NCBI RefSeq assembly: GCF_003846185.1
Contig: NZ_ML123034.1
Coordinates: 6,645,070-6,709,069, forward strand
Length of the DNA: 64,000 bases
From: Streptomyces sp. ADI96-02
GTDB taxonomy: Bacteria; Actinomycetota; Actinomycetes; Streptomycetales; Streptomycetaceae
Direction: 5' to 3'
Positions 24,964 to 34,138 of the stretch are shown here, piece after piece. Positions within the stretch are counted from its first letter, which is position 1. The number at the start of each line of letters is the position of its first letter. The position numbers were made by a program, and so were the translations under genes. The notes under the pieces were generated by a model. It saw only the letters and a program-made list of their open reading frames with translations. It was not told where the DNA came from and ran no database searches.

Positions 24964-26343
24964 GTGTCTCCGAACCCCGAGAAGTTCTCGGCAGAAACGA
25001 TTCCTCTCGACGCGGTGGAAGCACCCGTCGTCCAACGTTCCGACGTGATCGTGGTGGGCGGCGGCCCCGCGGGGGTCAGCGCCGCCGTCTCCGCCGCCCG
25101 CAGCGGCGCCACCGTGACCCTGCTCGAACGGTACGCGGCCCTGGGCGGCCTCGCCTCCGGCGGAATGGTCCTCGTCCTGGACGACATGGTCAACGGCGAC
25201 GAGATCACCGTCACCGGAGTCGTCGACGAATACGTCGAGCGCCTGACCGCGTTGGGGCTCGCCGTCCACCCGCCGGCCGAGGAGCGCGTCTCGTCGCCGC
25301 AGATGTGGGCCAAGTGGGGCCGCTGGGGCGCCTACGACTTCCACTCGCGGCTCAGCCCCAAACCGATCTGCTACGCGGTCGCGTTCGACCCCGACGGCTG
25401 GAAGCGCGTCTCCAACGACCTGGTCCGCGAGAGCGGGGTCAACCTGCGGCTGCACAGCTGGTTCTCCCGCCCGATCGTCCAGGACGGCGAGATCAGGGGC
25501 GTGGTCTGCGAGACCAAGTCCGGCCCGCAGGCGGTCATGGGCAGCGTCGTCGTCGACACCACCGGTGACATCGACGTGGCATCCCGCGCGGGCGCCGCGC
25601 ACACCCAGGACAGCTACCTCACCACGCTCGTCTTCCGCCTCGGCGGAGTCGACACGGACGAGGCGGAACGGTTCGAGCAGGCGCACCCGCGCGAAGTCCG
25701 CGCCATCAACAGGAAGATCAAGCGCATGCTCGGCGGCGCCTGGGAGCTGTGGTGGCTCAAGACGCCCATCCCCGGTGTCGTGTGGTGCAACTGCCCCCAC
25801 CTGACCGGATTCGACGGCACCGATCCCGCCTCGCTCACCGAGGCCGAGTTCGAGGCGCGGGCCCGCATCGCCGCCGTGCTCGACACGATCAGGCAGGACC
25901 TGCCCGGCTTCTCCGGCACGTATCTGCTCGACGTCGCCGAGCAGATGGGGGTGCGCCAGACACGACTCCTCCAGGGCGAGTACGTCATGACCAAGGACGA
26001 CATCACCAGCCGCCGGCACTTCACCGACTCGGTCGCCCGGGGGAGGGACTACTACTACCCGTACCGCTCGCTGCTGCCCAGGGGCGTGGAACAACTGGTC
26101 GTCGCCGGCCGCCACTACTCGGCCACGCCCGAAGCCCAGCGCATGTCCCGGGAGATCCCGCCGTGCATGGCGATGGGCCAGGCCGCGGGCATCGCCGCCG
26201 CGGCGGCCGTCGAGCAGGGCGTCCGCGTCCGCGACGTCGACCCCGCCGTCATCCAGCGCCGGATGCGCGACCAGGGGGCCGACCCGGGCGACGTACCGGC
26301 GGCCAACGCGACCACCGACCAGTCCCAGGAGGTCCCGGCATGA
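24964..26343 (+). CDS. FAD-dependent oxidoreductase (FAD_oxidored type)
   Basis: A 459-residue flavoprotein with the FAD-binding signature VVGGGPAGVSAAVSAARSG near residue 29 and a second one around GGLASGGMV. The C-terminal part has VAGRHYSATPEAQ and a helix with MAMGQAAGIAAA, the second half of the FAD site in FAD-dependent oxidoreductases such as succinate dehydrogenase relatives. A GTG start follows AAAGGAG. Its stop overlaps the CoA-transferase start (ATGA). It probably performs the first oxidation of the imported compound; the substrate is unknown. Confidence 0.87.
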   Translation: MSPNPEKFSAETIPLDAVEAPVVQRSDVIVVGGGPAGVSAAVSAARSGATVTLLERYAALGGLASGGMVLVLDDMVNGDEITVTGVVDEYVERLTALGLAVHPPAEERVSSPQMWAKWGRWGAYDFHSRLSPKPICYAVAFDPDGWKRVSNDLVRESGVNLRLHSWFSRPIVQDGEIRGVVCETKSGPQAVMGSVVVDTTGDIDVASRAGAAHTQDSYLTTLVFRLGGVDTDEAERFEQAHPREVRAINRKIKRMLGGAWELWWLKTPIPGVVWCNCPHLTGFDGTDPASLTEAEFEARARIAAVLDTIRQDLPGFSGTYLLDVAEQMGVRQTRLLQGEYVMTKDDITSRRHFTDSVARGRDYYYPYRSLLPRGVEQLVVAGRHYSATPEAQRMSREIPPCMAMGQAAGIAAAAAVEQGVRVRDVDPAVIQRRMRDQGADPGDVPAANATTDQSQEVPA

Positions 26344-27527
26344 CCGTCACGCAACAGCTCACCGGCATCACCGTCATCGACTTCACCCAGGTCTACATGG
26401 GCCCCTCGTGCACCCAGCTGCTCGGGGACTACGGAGCCGACGTGATCAAGATCGAACGCCCGGGAGCCGGTGACACGACCCGGACGACCATCCCCGACCC
26501 GGCGGGCCTGGACAACCCGATCTTCCTCTCCGTCAACCGCAACAAGCGCAGTGTCGCCCTGGACCTGCGCACCCCCGAGGGCCGCGCGGTGGTCGAGGAC
26601 CTCGTACGCGGAGCCGACGTCGTGGTGAGCAACTTCCGCGCCGGGGTGATGGAACGCCTCGGCCTCGGCTACGACGCCGTACGACGCCTCAACCCGCGTG
26701 CCGTCTGGGCCTCCGGCACCGGATTCGGCCCCGAGGGACCGTACGCCCACAAGGGCGGACAGGACGCCGTGGCCCAGGCGTACAGCGGCGTCATGTGGCG
26801 GCGGAACTCGGAAGAGGACCCGCTCACCCTCTACCCCACCACCATCTGCGACTACATCACCGGCCAGCACCTCCTCCAGGGCATCCTGCTCGCCCTGCTG
26901 CAACGCGAACGCACGGGCGAGGGCCAGCGCGTCGACGTCAGCATGTACGACTCCATGCTGCACCTGCAGATGCAGGAGGCGTGCCAGCAGCTCATGCGCG
27001 GCACCGAGATCAACTGGGCCGCGATGCCGCTCACCGGCGTGTTCGCCACCACCGACGGGGCGGTGTGCGTCGTCGGCGGCTTCACCCGCAACCCCCTGCG
27101 CGCACTGAGCCTCGCCCTCGGGCTGGACGAGGACCTGTCCGCACGCGGCGATCTCGCCACCCTGGCCCAGCAGTTCGCCGCCAGGCCGCGGCTCCAGCAG
27201 ATCTTCGCCGAGCGCCTGGCCACGGAATCCACCGCGCACTGGATCGAACGCCTCGAACAACAGGACATCCTGTGCGCCCCCGTGCACAGCCTCCGCCAGG
27301 CCCTCGACGACGAGCAGACCGCGGTGAACAACATGATCGTGGAGATGGACCACCCGACCGCCGGCCGGGTTCGCGCCCTCAACGCCCCCATCCGGCTCTC
27401 CGCGGCCGGGCCCACCGTACGGCACGTCCCACCGCGACTCGGCGAGCACGGCGCCGAAGTGCTCACCGCCCTCGGCTACACGCCCGCCGACATCGACCTG
27501 CTGCGGGAGAAGGGAGTGCTGGCATGA
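26340..27527 (+). CDS. CaiB/BaiF-type (family III) CoA-transferase
   Basis: A 395-residue family III CoA-transferase that moves coenzyme A between carboxylic acids. The N-terminal VIDFTQVYMGPSCTQLLGDYGADVIKIE is shortened here to its key part, LGDYGADVIKIE, a family signature. GGQDAVAQAYSG near residue 140 contains the expected catalytic Asp. The gene overlaps its neighbours on both sides by ATGA. With the following crotonase it suggests activation of an acid to its CoA thioester followed by hydration or dehydration, as in carnitine breakdown. Confidence 0.92.
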   Translation: MTVTQQLTGITVIDFTQVYMGPSCTQLLGDYGADVIKIERPGAGDTTRTTIPDPAGLDNPIFLSVNRNKRSVALDLRTPEGRAVVEDLVRGADVVVSNFRAGVMERLGLGYDAVRRLNPRAVWASGTGFGPEGPYAHKGGQDAVAQAYSGVMWRRNSEEDPLTLYPTTICDYITGQHLLQGILLALLQRERTGEGQRVDVSMYDSMLHLQMQEACQQLMRGTEINWAAMPLTGVFATTDGAVCVVGGFTRNPLRALSLALGLDEDLSARGDLATLAQQFAARPRLQQIFAERLATESTAHWIERLEQQDILCAPVHSLRQALDDEQTAVNNMIVEMDHPTAGRVRALNAPIRLSAAGPTVRHVPPRLGEHGAEVLTALGYTPADIDLLREKGVLA

Positions 27528-28378
27528 GGACCGACGACGCGCGCCCGCCGACGCCCGAGCCCGGTACCGGGGCGACGGGCGCCGCCGAGATCCACGCCGA
27601 CGGCGTCCGCTGCACCCGCGACGGACACATCGCCCGCGTCACCATCGACCGGCCGCACGTCCTCAACGCCGTCGACCCCGCCGCGCACGCACGGCTGAGG
27701 GAGATCTGGGCCGGCATCGAAGCGGACCCGGACGTCAGGGCCGTCGTCCTGACCGGCGCCGGGCAGCGGTCCTTCTGCACCGGGGCCGACATGTCCGCCG
27801 GAGCCGTCGCGGCCTCCGGACTGGAATACTGGGCCGGACTCGACCCGGACGGCTTCGGCGCGCTCACCCTGCGCACCACGCTCGACGTCCCGGTGATCGC
27901 CAGGGTCAACGGCTACGCGCTCGGCGGAGGCATGGAACTCGTCCTCGGATGCGACATCGTGATCGCGGCCGAACACGCCTCCTTCGGCCTCACCGAACCC
28001 CGCGTCGGGCGCATCCCGCTCGACGGCGGCGTCGCCCAGCTCCTGCGCCGGCTGCCGCACACCCAGGCCATGGGAATGCTCCTCACGGGGCGTCGCGCAC
28101 CGGCCGCCGAGATGCACCGGATCGGCCTGGTCAACGAAGTCGCCGCCGAGGGCGAACTGGACGCCGCCGTCGACCGCTGGACCGCCGACGTCCTGGCCTG
28201 CGCCCCCACATCGCTCAGGGCGATCAAGCAGATGGCCCGCGCCTCGGCCGGACTCTCGCCCCGCGAGGCCCACGCCCTGCGCACCCCCGCTCTCGTCGCC
28301 GCCCTGGACAGCGAGGACGCCGTCGAAGGGGTGCGCGCCTTCCGTGAGAAGCGCGCCCCCCGCTGGCCGGGACGCTGA
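27524..28378 (+). CDS. Enoyl-CoA hydratase/isomerase (crotonase) family protein
   Basis: A 284-residue crotonase. The core begins near residue 38 (VTIDRPHVLNAVD), with the oxyanion-hole segments FCTGADMS and NGYALGGGMEL and the Glu in SFGLTEPRVG. Members add water to, dehydrate or isomerise CoA-bound substrates. An N-terminal Pro/Ala/Gly-rich extension of about 30 residues is unusual. The start overlaps the CoA-transferase stop by ATGA, so the two are coupled and very likely act in sequence. Confidence 0.9.
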   Translation: MRTDDARPPTPEPGTGATGAAEIHADGVRCTRDGHIARVTIDRPHVLNAVDPAAHARLREIWAGIEADPDVRAVVLTGAGQRSFCTGADMSAGAVAASGLEYWAGLDPDGFGALTLRTTLDVPVIARVNGYALGGGMELVLGCDIVIAAEHASFGLTEPRVGRIPLDGGVAQLLRRLPHTQAMGMLLTGRRAPAAEMHRIGLVNEVAAEGELDAAVDRWTADVLACAPTSLRAIKQMARASAGLSPREAHALRTPALVAALDSEDAVEGVRAFREKRAPRWPGR

Positions 28379-28503
28379 GGACCGTCCGCCCCGAACGCCA
28401 CCGCCCCTCCGGCCCCGAACCGGCGGGACGCCCCCGACCCGACCACCCAGGACGTCCCCGATCACCCACGACATTCCGATCACTCACGACGTAGGGAAAC
28501 CTC

Positions 28504-29409
28504 ATGGCGCAACCTCTCGCACGCGGAGTCTGGGGTGTGGTCTCCACACCCTTCCTCGGCTCCGCACTCGACATCGACGAGACCGGCCTGACCCGGCTGG
28601 TCCGCCACTACCAGGACATCGGCGTCACCGGCCTGACCGTCCTCGGCGTCTTCGGCGAAGCGTCCCGACTGGCGTCCGAGGAACGCCGCACCGTCCTGGA
28701 GACCGTCGCCGACAGCGTCGACCTGCCGCTCGTCGCCGGCGTCACCTCGCTCGCCACCGCACCCGTCATCGAGGAGGCCCGCCTGGTGACCGACACCCTC
28801 GGCGACCGCCTCGCCGGGCTCATGGTCCAGGTCAACTCACCGGACCCGCTGACGCTGGCCCGCCACCTGAACGCGGTGCACGAAGCGACGGGCGCGCCGC
28901 TCGTCATCCAGGACTACCCCGAGGCCAGCCGGGTCGCGATCGGCACGGCCGACCTGGTCACGGCGGCCGGGGCCGTACCGTCAGCCGTCGCGATCAAGGC
29001 CGAGGCCCCGCCCACCCCCTCCGCCGTCGCCGTGCTGGCCGCCGAACTCGACCTGTCGGTGTTCGGCGGCCTCGGCGGACTGGGCCTCCTCGACGAGCTG
29101 GCCTGCGGCGCAGCGGGCGCGATGACGGGCTTCTCCTGTCCCGAGGGGCTGATCGCCTGCACCCGGGCCTGGGACGAAGGCGGCTACCCGGCCGCCCGCG
29201 ACGCGTACCTCCCCTACCTCCCGCTGGTCAACTTCGAAGCGCAGGCCGGTATCGGGCTCGCCGTACGCAAGGAGGCGATCCGGCGGCGCGGGCTCATCCT
29301 CGAATCCGGCGTACGGCCCCCGGCGAGGCCGCTGCCGGAGACGCTCGTCCCGCAACTGGCGCGCCACCTCGCGGCGACGCCCGGCGCGATACTGCGGGAG
29401 GTGCACTGA
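28504..29409 (+). CDS. Dihydrodipicolinate synthase/N-acetylneuraminate lyase family protein
   Basis: A 301-residue (beta/alpha)8 lyase of the DapA/NanA group, using a Schiff-base lysine. LGVFGEASRL near residue 46 corresponds to the GxxGE substrate loop, DYPEAS near 137 to the Tyr region, and AIKAEAPP near 162 to the catalytic Lys. The substrate-binding residues differ from housekeeping DapA, so it is a catabolic aldolase or dehydratase/deaminase of a keto acid. A 125-base gap precedes it, but the next three genes overlap one another. Confidence 0.88.
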   Translation: MAQPLARGVWGVVSTPFLGSALDIDETGLTRLVRHYQDIGVTGLTVLGVFGEASRLASEERRTVLETVADSVDLPLVAGVTSLATAPVIEEARLVTDTLGDRLAGLMVQVNSPDPLTLARHLNAVHEATGAPLVIQDYPEASRVAIGTADLVTAAGAVPSAVAIKAEAPPTPSAVAVLAAELDLSVFGGLGGLGLLDELACGAAGAMTGFSCPEGLIACTRAWDEGGYPAARDAYLPYLPLVNFEAQAGIGLAVRKEAIRRRGLILESGVRPPARPLPETLVPQLARHLAATPGAILREVH

Positions 29410-30182
29410 TGGATCTCGGCATCACCGGACGGACCGCCCTGGTCGCCGCCTCCACCTCCGGACTGGGCCGCGCCGTCGCCGAGGCCCTGGCCGCCGAGGG
29501 CGCGCGGGTCGTGGTGACCGGGCGGCGGGGCGAGGCGGCCCGGGAGATCGCCGCGCGACTGCCCGAGGCGATCGGCGTCGAGGCGGACCTGGCCGCACCC
29601 GACGGCCCCCGCCTCATGGCCGAAGCGGCGCGAAGCGCCTACGGCGACCCCGACATCCTCGTCCTCAACGGCCCCGGCCCCAGGCCGGGACGGGCCGCCG
29701 ACATCACGCACGACGAGGTGTCCGGAGCGCTGGAGACCCTGGTGCTGGCCCAGCAGCGGCTGACGGCCCTGGTCCTTCCCGCCATGCGCGCCCGGGGCTG
29801 GGGCCGGATCCTCGCCATCGGGTCCAGCGGCATCGCCGCCCCGCTGCCGGACCTCGCCCTGTCCAACCTGGGACGCGCCGCGACGGCCGCCTACCTCAAG
29901 ACGCTGGCCGCCGAGGTGGCCGCCGACGGGGTGACGGTCAACCTGCTGCTGCCCGGGCGCATCGCGACCGACCGTGTCGCCGGACTCGACCGGGCCAAGG
30001 CGGCACGGGAGGACCGGTCCCGGGAGGACGTCGAGGCCGAGTCCCGCGCCGCCATCCCGGCGGGCCGCTACGGAGCGCCCGCCGAGTTCGGCGCGGCGGC
30101 GGCGTTCCTCTGCTCCGCTCCCGCCTCCTACGTGACGGGGACCGCGCTGCGCTGCGACGGAGGGCTGGTGCGCGGACTGTGA
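29409..30182 (+). CDS. Atypical short-chain dehydrogenase/reductase
   Basis: A 257-residue Rossmann-fold SDR. The cofactor loop is AASTSGLGRAVAEA near residue 13 and the GPGPRPG segment replaces the usual NNAG. Ser is kept in IGSSGIA near residue 140, but where a classical enzyme has Tyr-x-x-x-Lys the sequence reads LALSNLGRAA, putting Ser and Arg in those places. This occurs in a divergent SDR branch and means the mechanism may differ. Its ATG overlaps the lyase stop by one base (TGATG) and its stop overlaps the next GTG. Confidence 0.87.
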   Translation: MDLGITGRTALVAASTSGLGRAVAEALAAEGARVVVTGRRGEAAREIAARLPEAIGVEADLAAPDGPRLMAEAARSAYGDPDILVLNGPGPRPGRAADITHDEVSGALETLVLAQQRLTALVLPAMRARGWGRILAIGSSGIAAPLPDLALSNLGRAATAAYLKTLAAEVAADGVTVNLLLPGRIATDRVAGLDRAKAAREDRSREDVEAESRAAIPAGRYGAPAEFGAAAAFLCSAPASYVTGTALRCDGGLVRGL

Positions 30183-31231
30183 ACACGCCCCCGCGCGACC
30201 TCGCGCTCCTGCCCAAAGCCCATCTGCACCTCCACCTGGAAGGATCGATGCGGCCCGGCACGCTCGCCGACCTGGCGACAGCGGCCGGGGTCCCGGCCCC
30301 CGACGTCCGCCGGTACACGACCTTCGCCGAGTTCGGCGCCCGCTACACCGCTGCCGTGGACCTCGTACGCACCGAGGCGCAGCTGCGCCGCGTCATGCGC
30401 GAGGTGGTCGAGGACGCGGCTGCCGACGGGGCCGTGTGGGTCGAGCCGTCGGTCAACCCGCGCGCTCACCGCGACCGCCTGGGACCGCCCGCTTACGTCC
30501 TCGACCTCCTGCTCGACGAGGCCCGGACCACCGCGGACCGCCTCGGCGTCGGGTGCGGCCTCATGGTGACCGCGCAGCGCCACCTGCCGCCGGAGGACGC
30601 CGTCGCCCTGGCCCTCCTGGCGGCGTCCAGGGCAAAGGCGGGCGTCGTGGCGTTCGGCCTGGCCACCGACGAGGCGCGGTACCCGCCCGGACCCTTCGCG
30701 CGCGCCTTCGCCATCGCCCGGGAGGCGGGACTGATCAGCGCGCCGCACGCCGGTGAACTCGCCGGTGAGGCAAGCATCCTGGGAGCGGTGCGCGATCTGG
30801 GCGCGGACCGGATCGGCCACGGGGTGCGCGCCGTGGATTCGCCCGGTCTGATGGCCGAACTCGCCGCCCGGGGCACCGTGCTGGACGTCTGCCCCACCTC
30901 CAACGTCTCGCTCGGCGTCGTGAGCGCGCTCCCCGATCATCCGCTGCCCCGGCTGATCGAGGCGGGGGTGCGCTGCACGCTCGGCGCCGACGACTCCTTG
31001 CTGTTCGGTGCGGGGCTCCTGGACGAGTACCGCACGGCCCGCGACGTACTGGGCCTCGACGACGCCCGCCTGTCCGACATCGCCCGCTGGTCCCTGGAGG
31101 CGTCCGGGGCTCCGCGGGGGACGGTCGCGGACGCGGTCGGGGCCGTCGGGGCCTGGCTCGAAGCACCCGCCGCCGACAGCTCCCTCAACCCCGCAGAAAC
31201 ATACGGCCGTTGGCCGAAGGAGGCATCATGA
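30179..31231 (+). CDS. Adenosine-deaminase-family amidohydrolase
   Basis: A 350-residue zinc (beta/alpha)8 hydrolase of the adenosine/adenine/AMP deaminase group. The metal and catalytic motifs are all present: HLHLEGS near residue 16, SAPHAGE near 195, GHGVRAV near 220, CPTSNV near 240 and GADDS near 270 (DDP in many members). It would hydrolyse an amino group from a purine or related heterocycle. GTG overlaps the SDR stop (GTGA) and its own stop overlaps the next ATG. Its presence in an acid-catabolism operon is the oddest part of the locus. Confidence 0.9.
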   Translation: MNTPPRDLALLPKAHLHLHLEGSMRPGTLADLATAAGVPAPDVRRYTTFAEFGARYTAAVDLVRTEAQLRRVMREVVEDAAADGAVWVEPSVNPRAHRDRLGPPAYVLDLLLDEARTTADRLGVGCGLMVTAQRHLPPEDAVALALLAASRAKAGVVAFGLATDEARYPPGPFARAFAIAREAGLISAPHAGELAGEASILGAVRDLGADRIGHGVRAVDSPGLMAELAARGTVLDVCPTSNVSLGVVSALPDHPLPRLIEAGVRCTLGADDSLLFGAGLLDEYRTARDVLGLDDARLSDIARWSLEASGAPRGTVADAVGAVGAWLEAPAADSSLNPAETYGRWPKEAS

Positions 31232-32676
31232 CCACGAGCCCGACGACTGTCCGCACAGGCAACCTCATCGCCGGCCGCCGTACGTCCGGCGAAGGCGTCG
31301 AACGCCGCAACCCGGCCGACCCCGCCGACCTCGTCGCGGTCACTCCCGCCTCCGGCGCGGAGGAGGTGGACGCGGCGGTCGGCGCCGCCGCCGAGGCCCA
31401 GCCCTCATGGGCGGCGCTGCCGGCTCCGGCGCGCGGCGCGATCCTCATGGACGCGGCGGAGATCCTGCGGGCCCGTCAGGAGGCCGTCGCCCGCGACCTG
31501 GTGCGCGAGGAGGGCAAGACGCTGGCGGAGGCCCGCGGCGAAGTGAAGCGGGCCGTCGACGTCCTGCGCTTCTTCGGTTCCGCCGGCTGGCATCCGGCGG
31601 GGCAGAGCCTGTCCAGCTCGCAGCCGGACACCCTCGTCCACACGCGCCGCGAACCGCTCGGCGTGGTGGGCGTGATCACCCCCTGGAACTTCCCGGTGGC
31701 GATCCCCGCCTGGAAGACGGCTCCGGCCCTGGTCAGCGGCAACGCGGTGGTACTCAAACCGGCCGAGATCACTCCGCTGTCGGTGTACCACCTCAGCGAG
31801 GCACTCGTGGCCGCCGGGCTGCCCCCGGGCGTGCTCAACGTCGTTTACGGTCCCGGCTCCGTGGTGGGGGAGGCCCTGGTCGCCGACGGCCGGGTCGCGG
31901 CGGTGTCGTTCACCGGCTCCACCGCCGTGGGCCTGCGGATCGAGCGGGCCCTGCACGAGCGGCGCGGACGCGTCCAGGTGGAGATGGGAGGCAAGAACGC
32001 GCTGGTCGTCCTGGACGACGCGGACGTCGCGAAGGCGGCCCGTATCGCCGCCGCCGGTGGGTTCGGACTGACCGGCCAGGCGTGCACCGCCTCGTCCCGC
32101 GTCATCTGCACTCCGGGCGTCCACGACGCGCTCGTCGAGGCCCTGATCGCGGAGGCGGCCCGCTACCGTCCGGGCAACGGCCTGCACGACGGCACGCTCA
32201 TGGGGCCCGTGGTCAGCGACGCGCAACTGGAGTCCGATCTGGCCGCCATCCGCCGGGCCCGCGACGAGGGCGCGACGGTCGCGGCCGGAGGGGAGAACAC
32301 CGGCGGCCTGATGCTGGAGGCGACGGTCCTGACGGACGTGGGCCGCGACGACGCCGCGGCCCGCGACGAGATCTTCGGCCCGGTCGTGGCCGTGCTGCCG
32401 GCATCGGGCCTCGACGAGGCGGTCGACCTGGCCAACGACTCCCGTTTCGGTCTCGCCGCCGCGATCTGCACCCGCGACCTCGCAGCCGCCCACGAGTTCG
32501 CCGACCGCGTCCGGGCCGGCGTCGTCAAGGTCAACCGCCCGACCACCGGACTGGACCTCCACGTCCCGTTCGGCGGCGTGAAGGACTCCTCCAGCAACAC
32601 CTACCGCGAACAGGGGGCCGGCGCGGTCGACTTCTACACCTGGTCGAAGTCGGTGTATCTGGGCTGGGACCGCTGA
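31228..32676 (+). CDS. NAD(P)-dependent aldehyde dehydrogenase
   Basis: A 482-residue ALDH. Visible motifs are PWNFP near 150, FTGSTAVG near 225, the catalytic Glu in VEMGGKN near 250 and the nucleophilic Cys in TGQACTASSR near 285. Closest in feel to the succinate-semialdehyde/2,5-dioxovalerate group, which oxidise semialdehydes to dicarboxylic acids. The ATG at 31228 is chosen over an upstream TTG because of a perfect AAGGAGG at 31218-31224 and the ATGA overlap with the deaminase stop. It is the last gene of the operon. Confidence 0.92.
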   Translation: MTTSPTTVRTGNLIAGRRTSGEGVERRNPADPADLVAVTPASGAEEVDAAVGAAAEAQPSWAALPAPARGAILMDAAEILRARQEAVARDLVREEGKTLAEARGEVKRAVDVLRFFGSAGWHPAGQSLSSSQPDTLVHTRREPLGVVGVITPWNFPVAIPAWKTAPALVSGNAVVLKPAEITPLSVYHLSEALVAAGLPPGVLNVVYGPGSVVGEALVADGRVAAVSFTGSTAVGLRIERALHERRGRVQVEMGGKNALVVLDDADVAKAARIAAAGGFGLTGQACTASSRVICTPGVHDALVEALIAEAARYRPGNGLHDGTLMGPVVSDAQLESDLAAIRRARDEGATVAAGGENTGGLMLEATVLTDVGRDDAAARDEIFGPVVAVLPASGLDEAVDLANDSRFGLAAAICTRDLAAAHEFADRVRAGVVKVNRPTTGLDLHVPFGGVKDSSSNTYREQGAGAVDFYTWSKSVYLGWDR

Positions 32677-32680
32677 GGCC

Positions 32681-32733
32681 CGCACCGGGCGGGAGGCGCG
32701 ACGCGGGTCCCGTGGCGCCTCGTGCCCGGTGCG
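32681..32733 (+). terminator. Terminator of the catabolic operon
   Basis: Two-part stem: 10 bp (32681-32690 with 32724-32733), a symmetric three-base internal loop, then 6 bp (32694-32699 with 32715-32720). It starts five bases after the aldehyde dehydrogenase stop. Confidence 0.7.
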
Positions 32734-32901
32734 GCTCGGCCCGACGCGACCACGGAACCCGCCGACCGTAAAATATGCGCTGCATGCAATTATTGCTTAC
32801 GCAGGTAGTAGGCGTACGCTGGTGGGTGATCGGCGGGGATACGCCGATCGCCCCCAGCTCTCCGGAGGATCGTCGGTCCTCCTCGATGGAAAAGGAACGA
32901 C
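32734..32901 (+). promoter_or_regulatory. AT-rich promoter region before the PRISE-like reductase
   Basis: Bases 32768-32815 are sharply AT-richer than the flanks and include the palindrome TGCATGCA (32782-32789). This is the likely promoter/operator zone of the gene at 32902; no regulator gene is adjacent, so the controlling factor is unknown. AAAGGA precedes the start codon. Confidence 0.4.
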
Positions 32902-33966
32902 ATGGACCTCGGTTCCGTCCTGGTCGCCGGTGCCGGTGGAGTCATCGGCCGCAGCATGGTCGAAGACTTCGCCGCCCGGGGCACGCGCACCCGCGGAGTC
33001 AGCCGGCGGGCGCCCCAGGCCCCCACGGCCTGGGAGCACCTCTCGGCCGACCTGTCCGATCCGGCGGCGGCACGGGACGGCCTGCGGGCCGCCGCGGACA
33101 CCGACCGGCTGGTCTTCGCCGCCTACGTCGAGCAGACGGACCCCGTGGCCCAGGTGGCGACGAACGTGGAGCTGCTGGACAACACCCTCCAGGCCCTCGC
33201 GGCCAACGACGCCCCGCTGAAGCACGTCACCCTGTACCAGGGGCACAAGTTCTACGGGTCCCATCTCGGACGGTTCAAGACGCCGGCGAAGGAGGACGAT
33301 CCGCGCCTCATCGGACCGAACTTCTACTACGACCAGGAAGACCTGCTGCGTACGCGCGCGGAGGAGATGGGCTTCCGGTTCACCGTCTTCCGCCCCGAGG
33401 CGGTCATGGGTTACGCGCAGGGCACACCCATGAACCTGCTCATGGTCATCGCCGCGTACGTCGCGATCAGCAAGGAACTGGGCCTTCCGCTGCGCTTCCC
33501 CGGAGCCCGCGCCGCGTACGACGACATCTTCTACCAGATGACGGACGCGCGGCTCCTCGCGAGCGCCACCCACTGGGCGGGGTCGGCCCCTGGCGCGGCC
33601 GACGAGGTCTTCAACATCACCAACGGGGACGTCGTGCGGTGGAGCCACCTGTGGCGAGCGGTCGCCGCGCACTACGGCATGACGCTGGAGGAGCCGAAGA
33701 CGATCCGCCTGGAGGAGCACATGCCGTCCCAGGATGCCGTCTGGCAGCGGATCGTCGCGAAGCACGATCTCGTCCCCACTCCTTACGGCGAGCTCGTCGA
33801 CTGGCGGTTCGGCGACATGATCTTCCACTCCGCCTGGGACAACGTGAGTTCGACGATCAAGCTGCGGCACGCGGGATTCCAGGACAGCTTCGACTCCGAG
33901 CAGCGGCTGCTCGAACTCCTCGACGACCTGGGCCGCCGCCGCATCGTGCCCCCGGCCTCCTCCTGA
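32902..33966 (+). CDS. PRISE-type SDR (progesterone 5-beta-reductase/iridoid synthase-like)
   Basis: A 354-residue extended short-chain dehydrogenase. The cofactor loop is VAGAGGVIGRSM near residue 8, and GVSRRAP near 33 matches the NADPH-selective motif of the PRISE family. NFYYDQEDLL near 146 corresponds to the family NFYY-x-x-ED box that supplies the catalytic Tyr, and FTVFRPEAVMG follows. Plant relatives reduce activated enones by 1,4-addition; bacterial members have broad enone reductase activity. A stand-alone gene with its own AT-rich promoter. The physiological substrate is unknown. Confidence 0.87.
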   Translation: MDLGSVLVAGAGGVIGRSMVEDFAARGTRTRGVSRRAPQAPTAWEHLSADLSDPAAARDGLRAAADTDRLVFAAYVEQTDPVAQVATNVELLDNTLQALAANDAPLKHVTLYQGHKFYGSHLGRFKTPAKEDDPRLIGPNFYYDQEDLLRTRAEEMGFRFTVFRPEAVMGYAQGTPMNLLMVIAAYVAISKELGLPLRFPGARAAYDDIFYQMTDARLLASATHWAGSAPGAADEVFNITNGDVVRWSHLWRAVAAHYGMTLEEPKTIRLEEHMPSQDAVWQRIVAKHDLVPTPYGELVDWRFGDMIFHSAWDNVSSTIKLRHAGFQDSFDSEQRLLELLDDLGRRRIVPPASS

Positions 33967-34138
33967 ATCCGAGTCCTCACCCCCGCCCGGCCGACATGAC
34001 GCTCGAACGGCTGACGACCCCGGCGGAGGGCTGGTGGCTGCCCCGCAGCGACGCGCCCTGAGAGATCCCGCGTGTCGCGACGAGTCCAGCGACGTCCGGC
34101 GGTCGTACGGTCGAACCCTGCGACCGAGGAGGCCTCTG

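Noticed and set aside
23666..32676. Assignment of the operon as a hydroxyproline pathway
   Set aside because: The DapA-like lyase and semialdehyde dehydrogenase would fit, but there is no proline racemase-type epimerase, and the CoA-transferase, crotonase and deaminase are unexplained.
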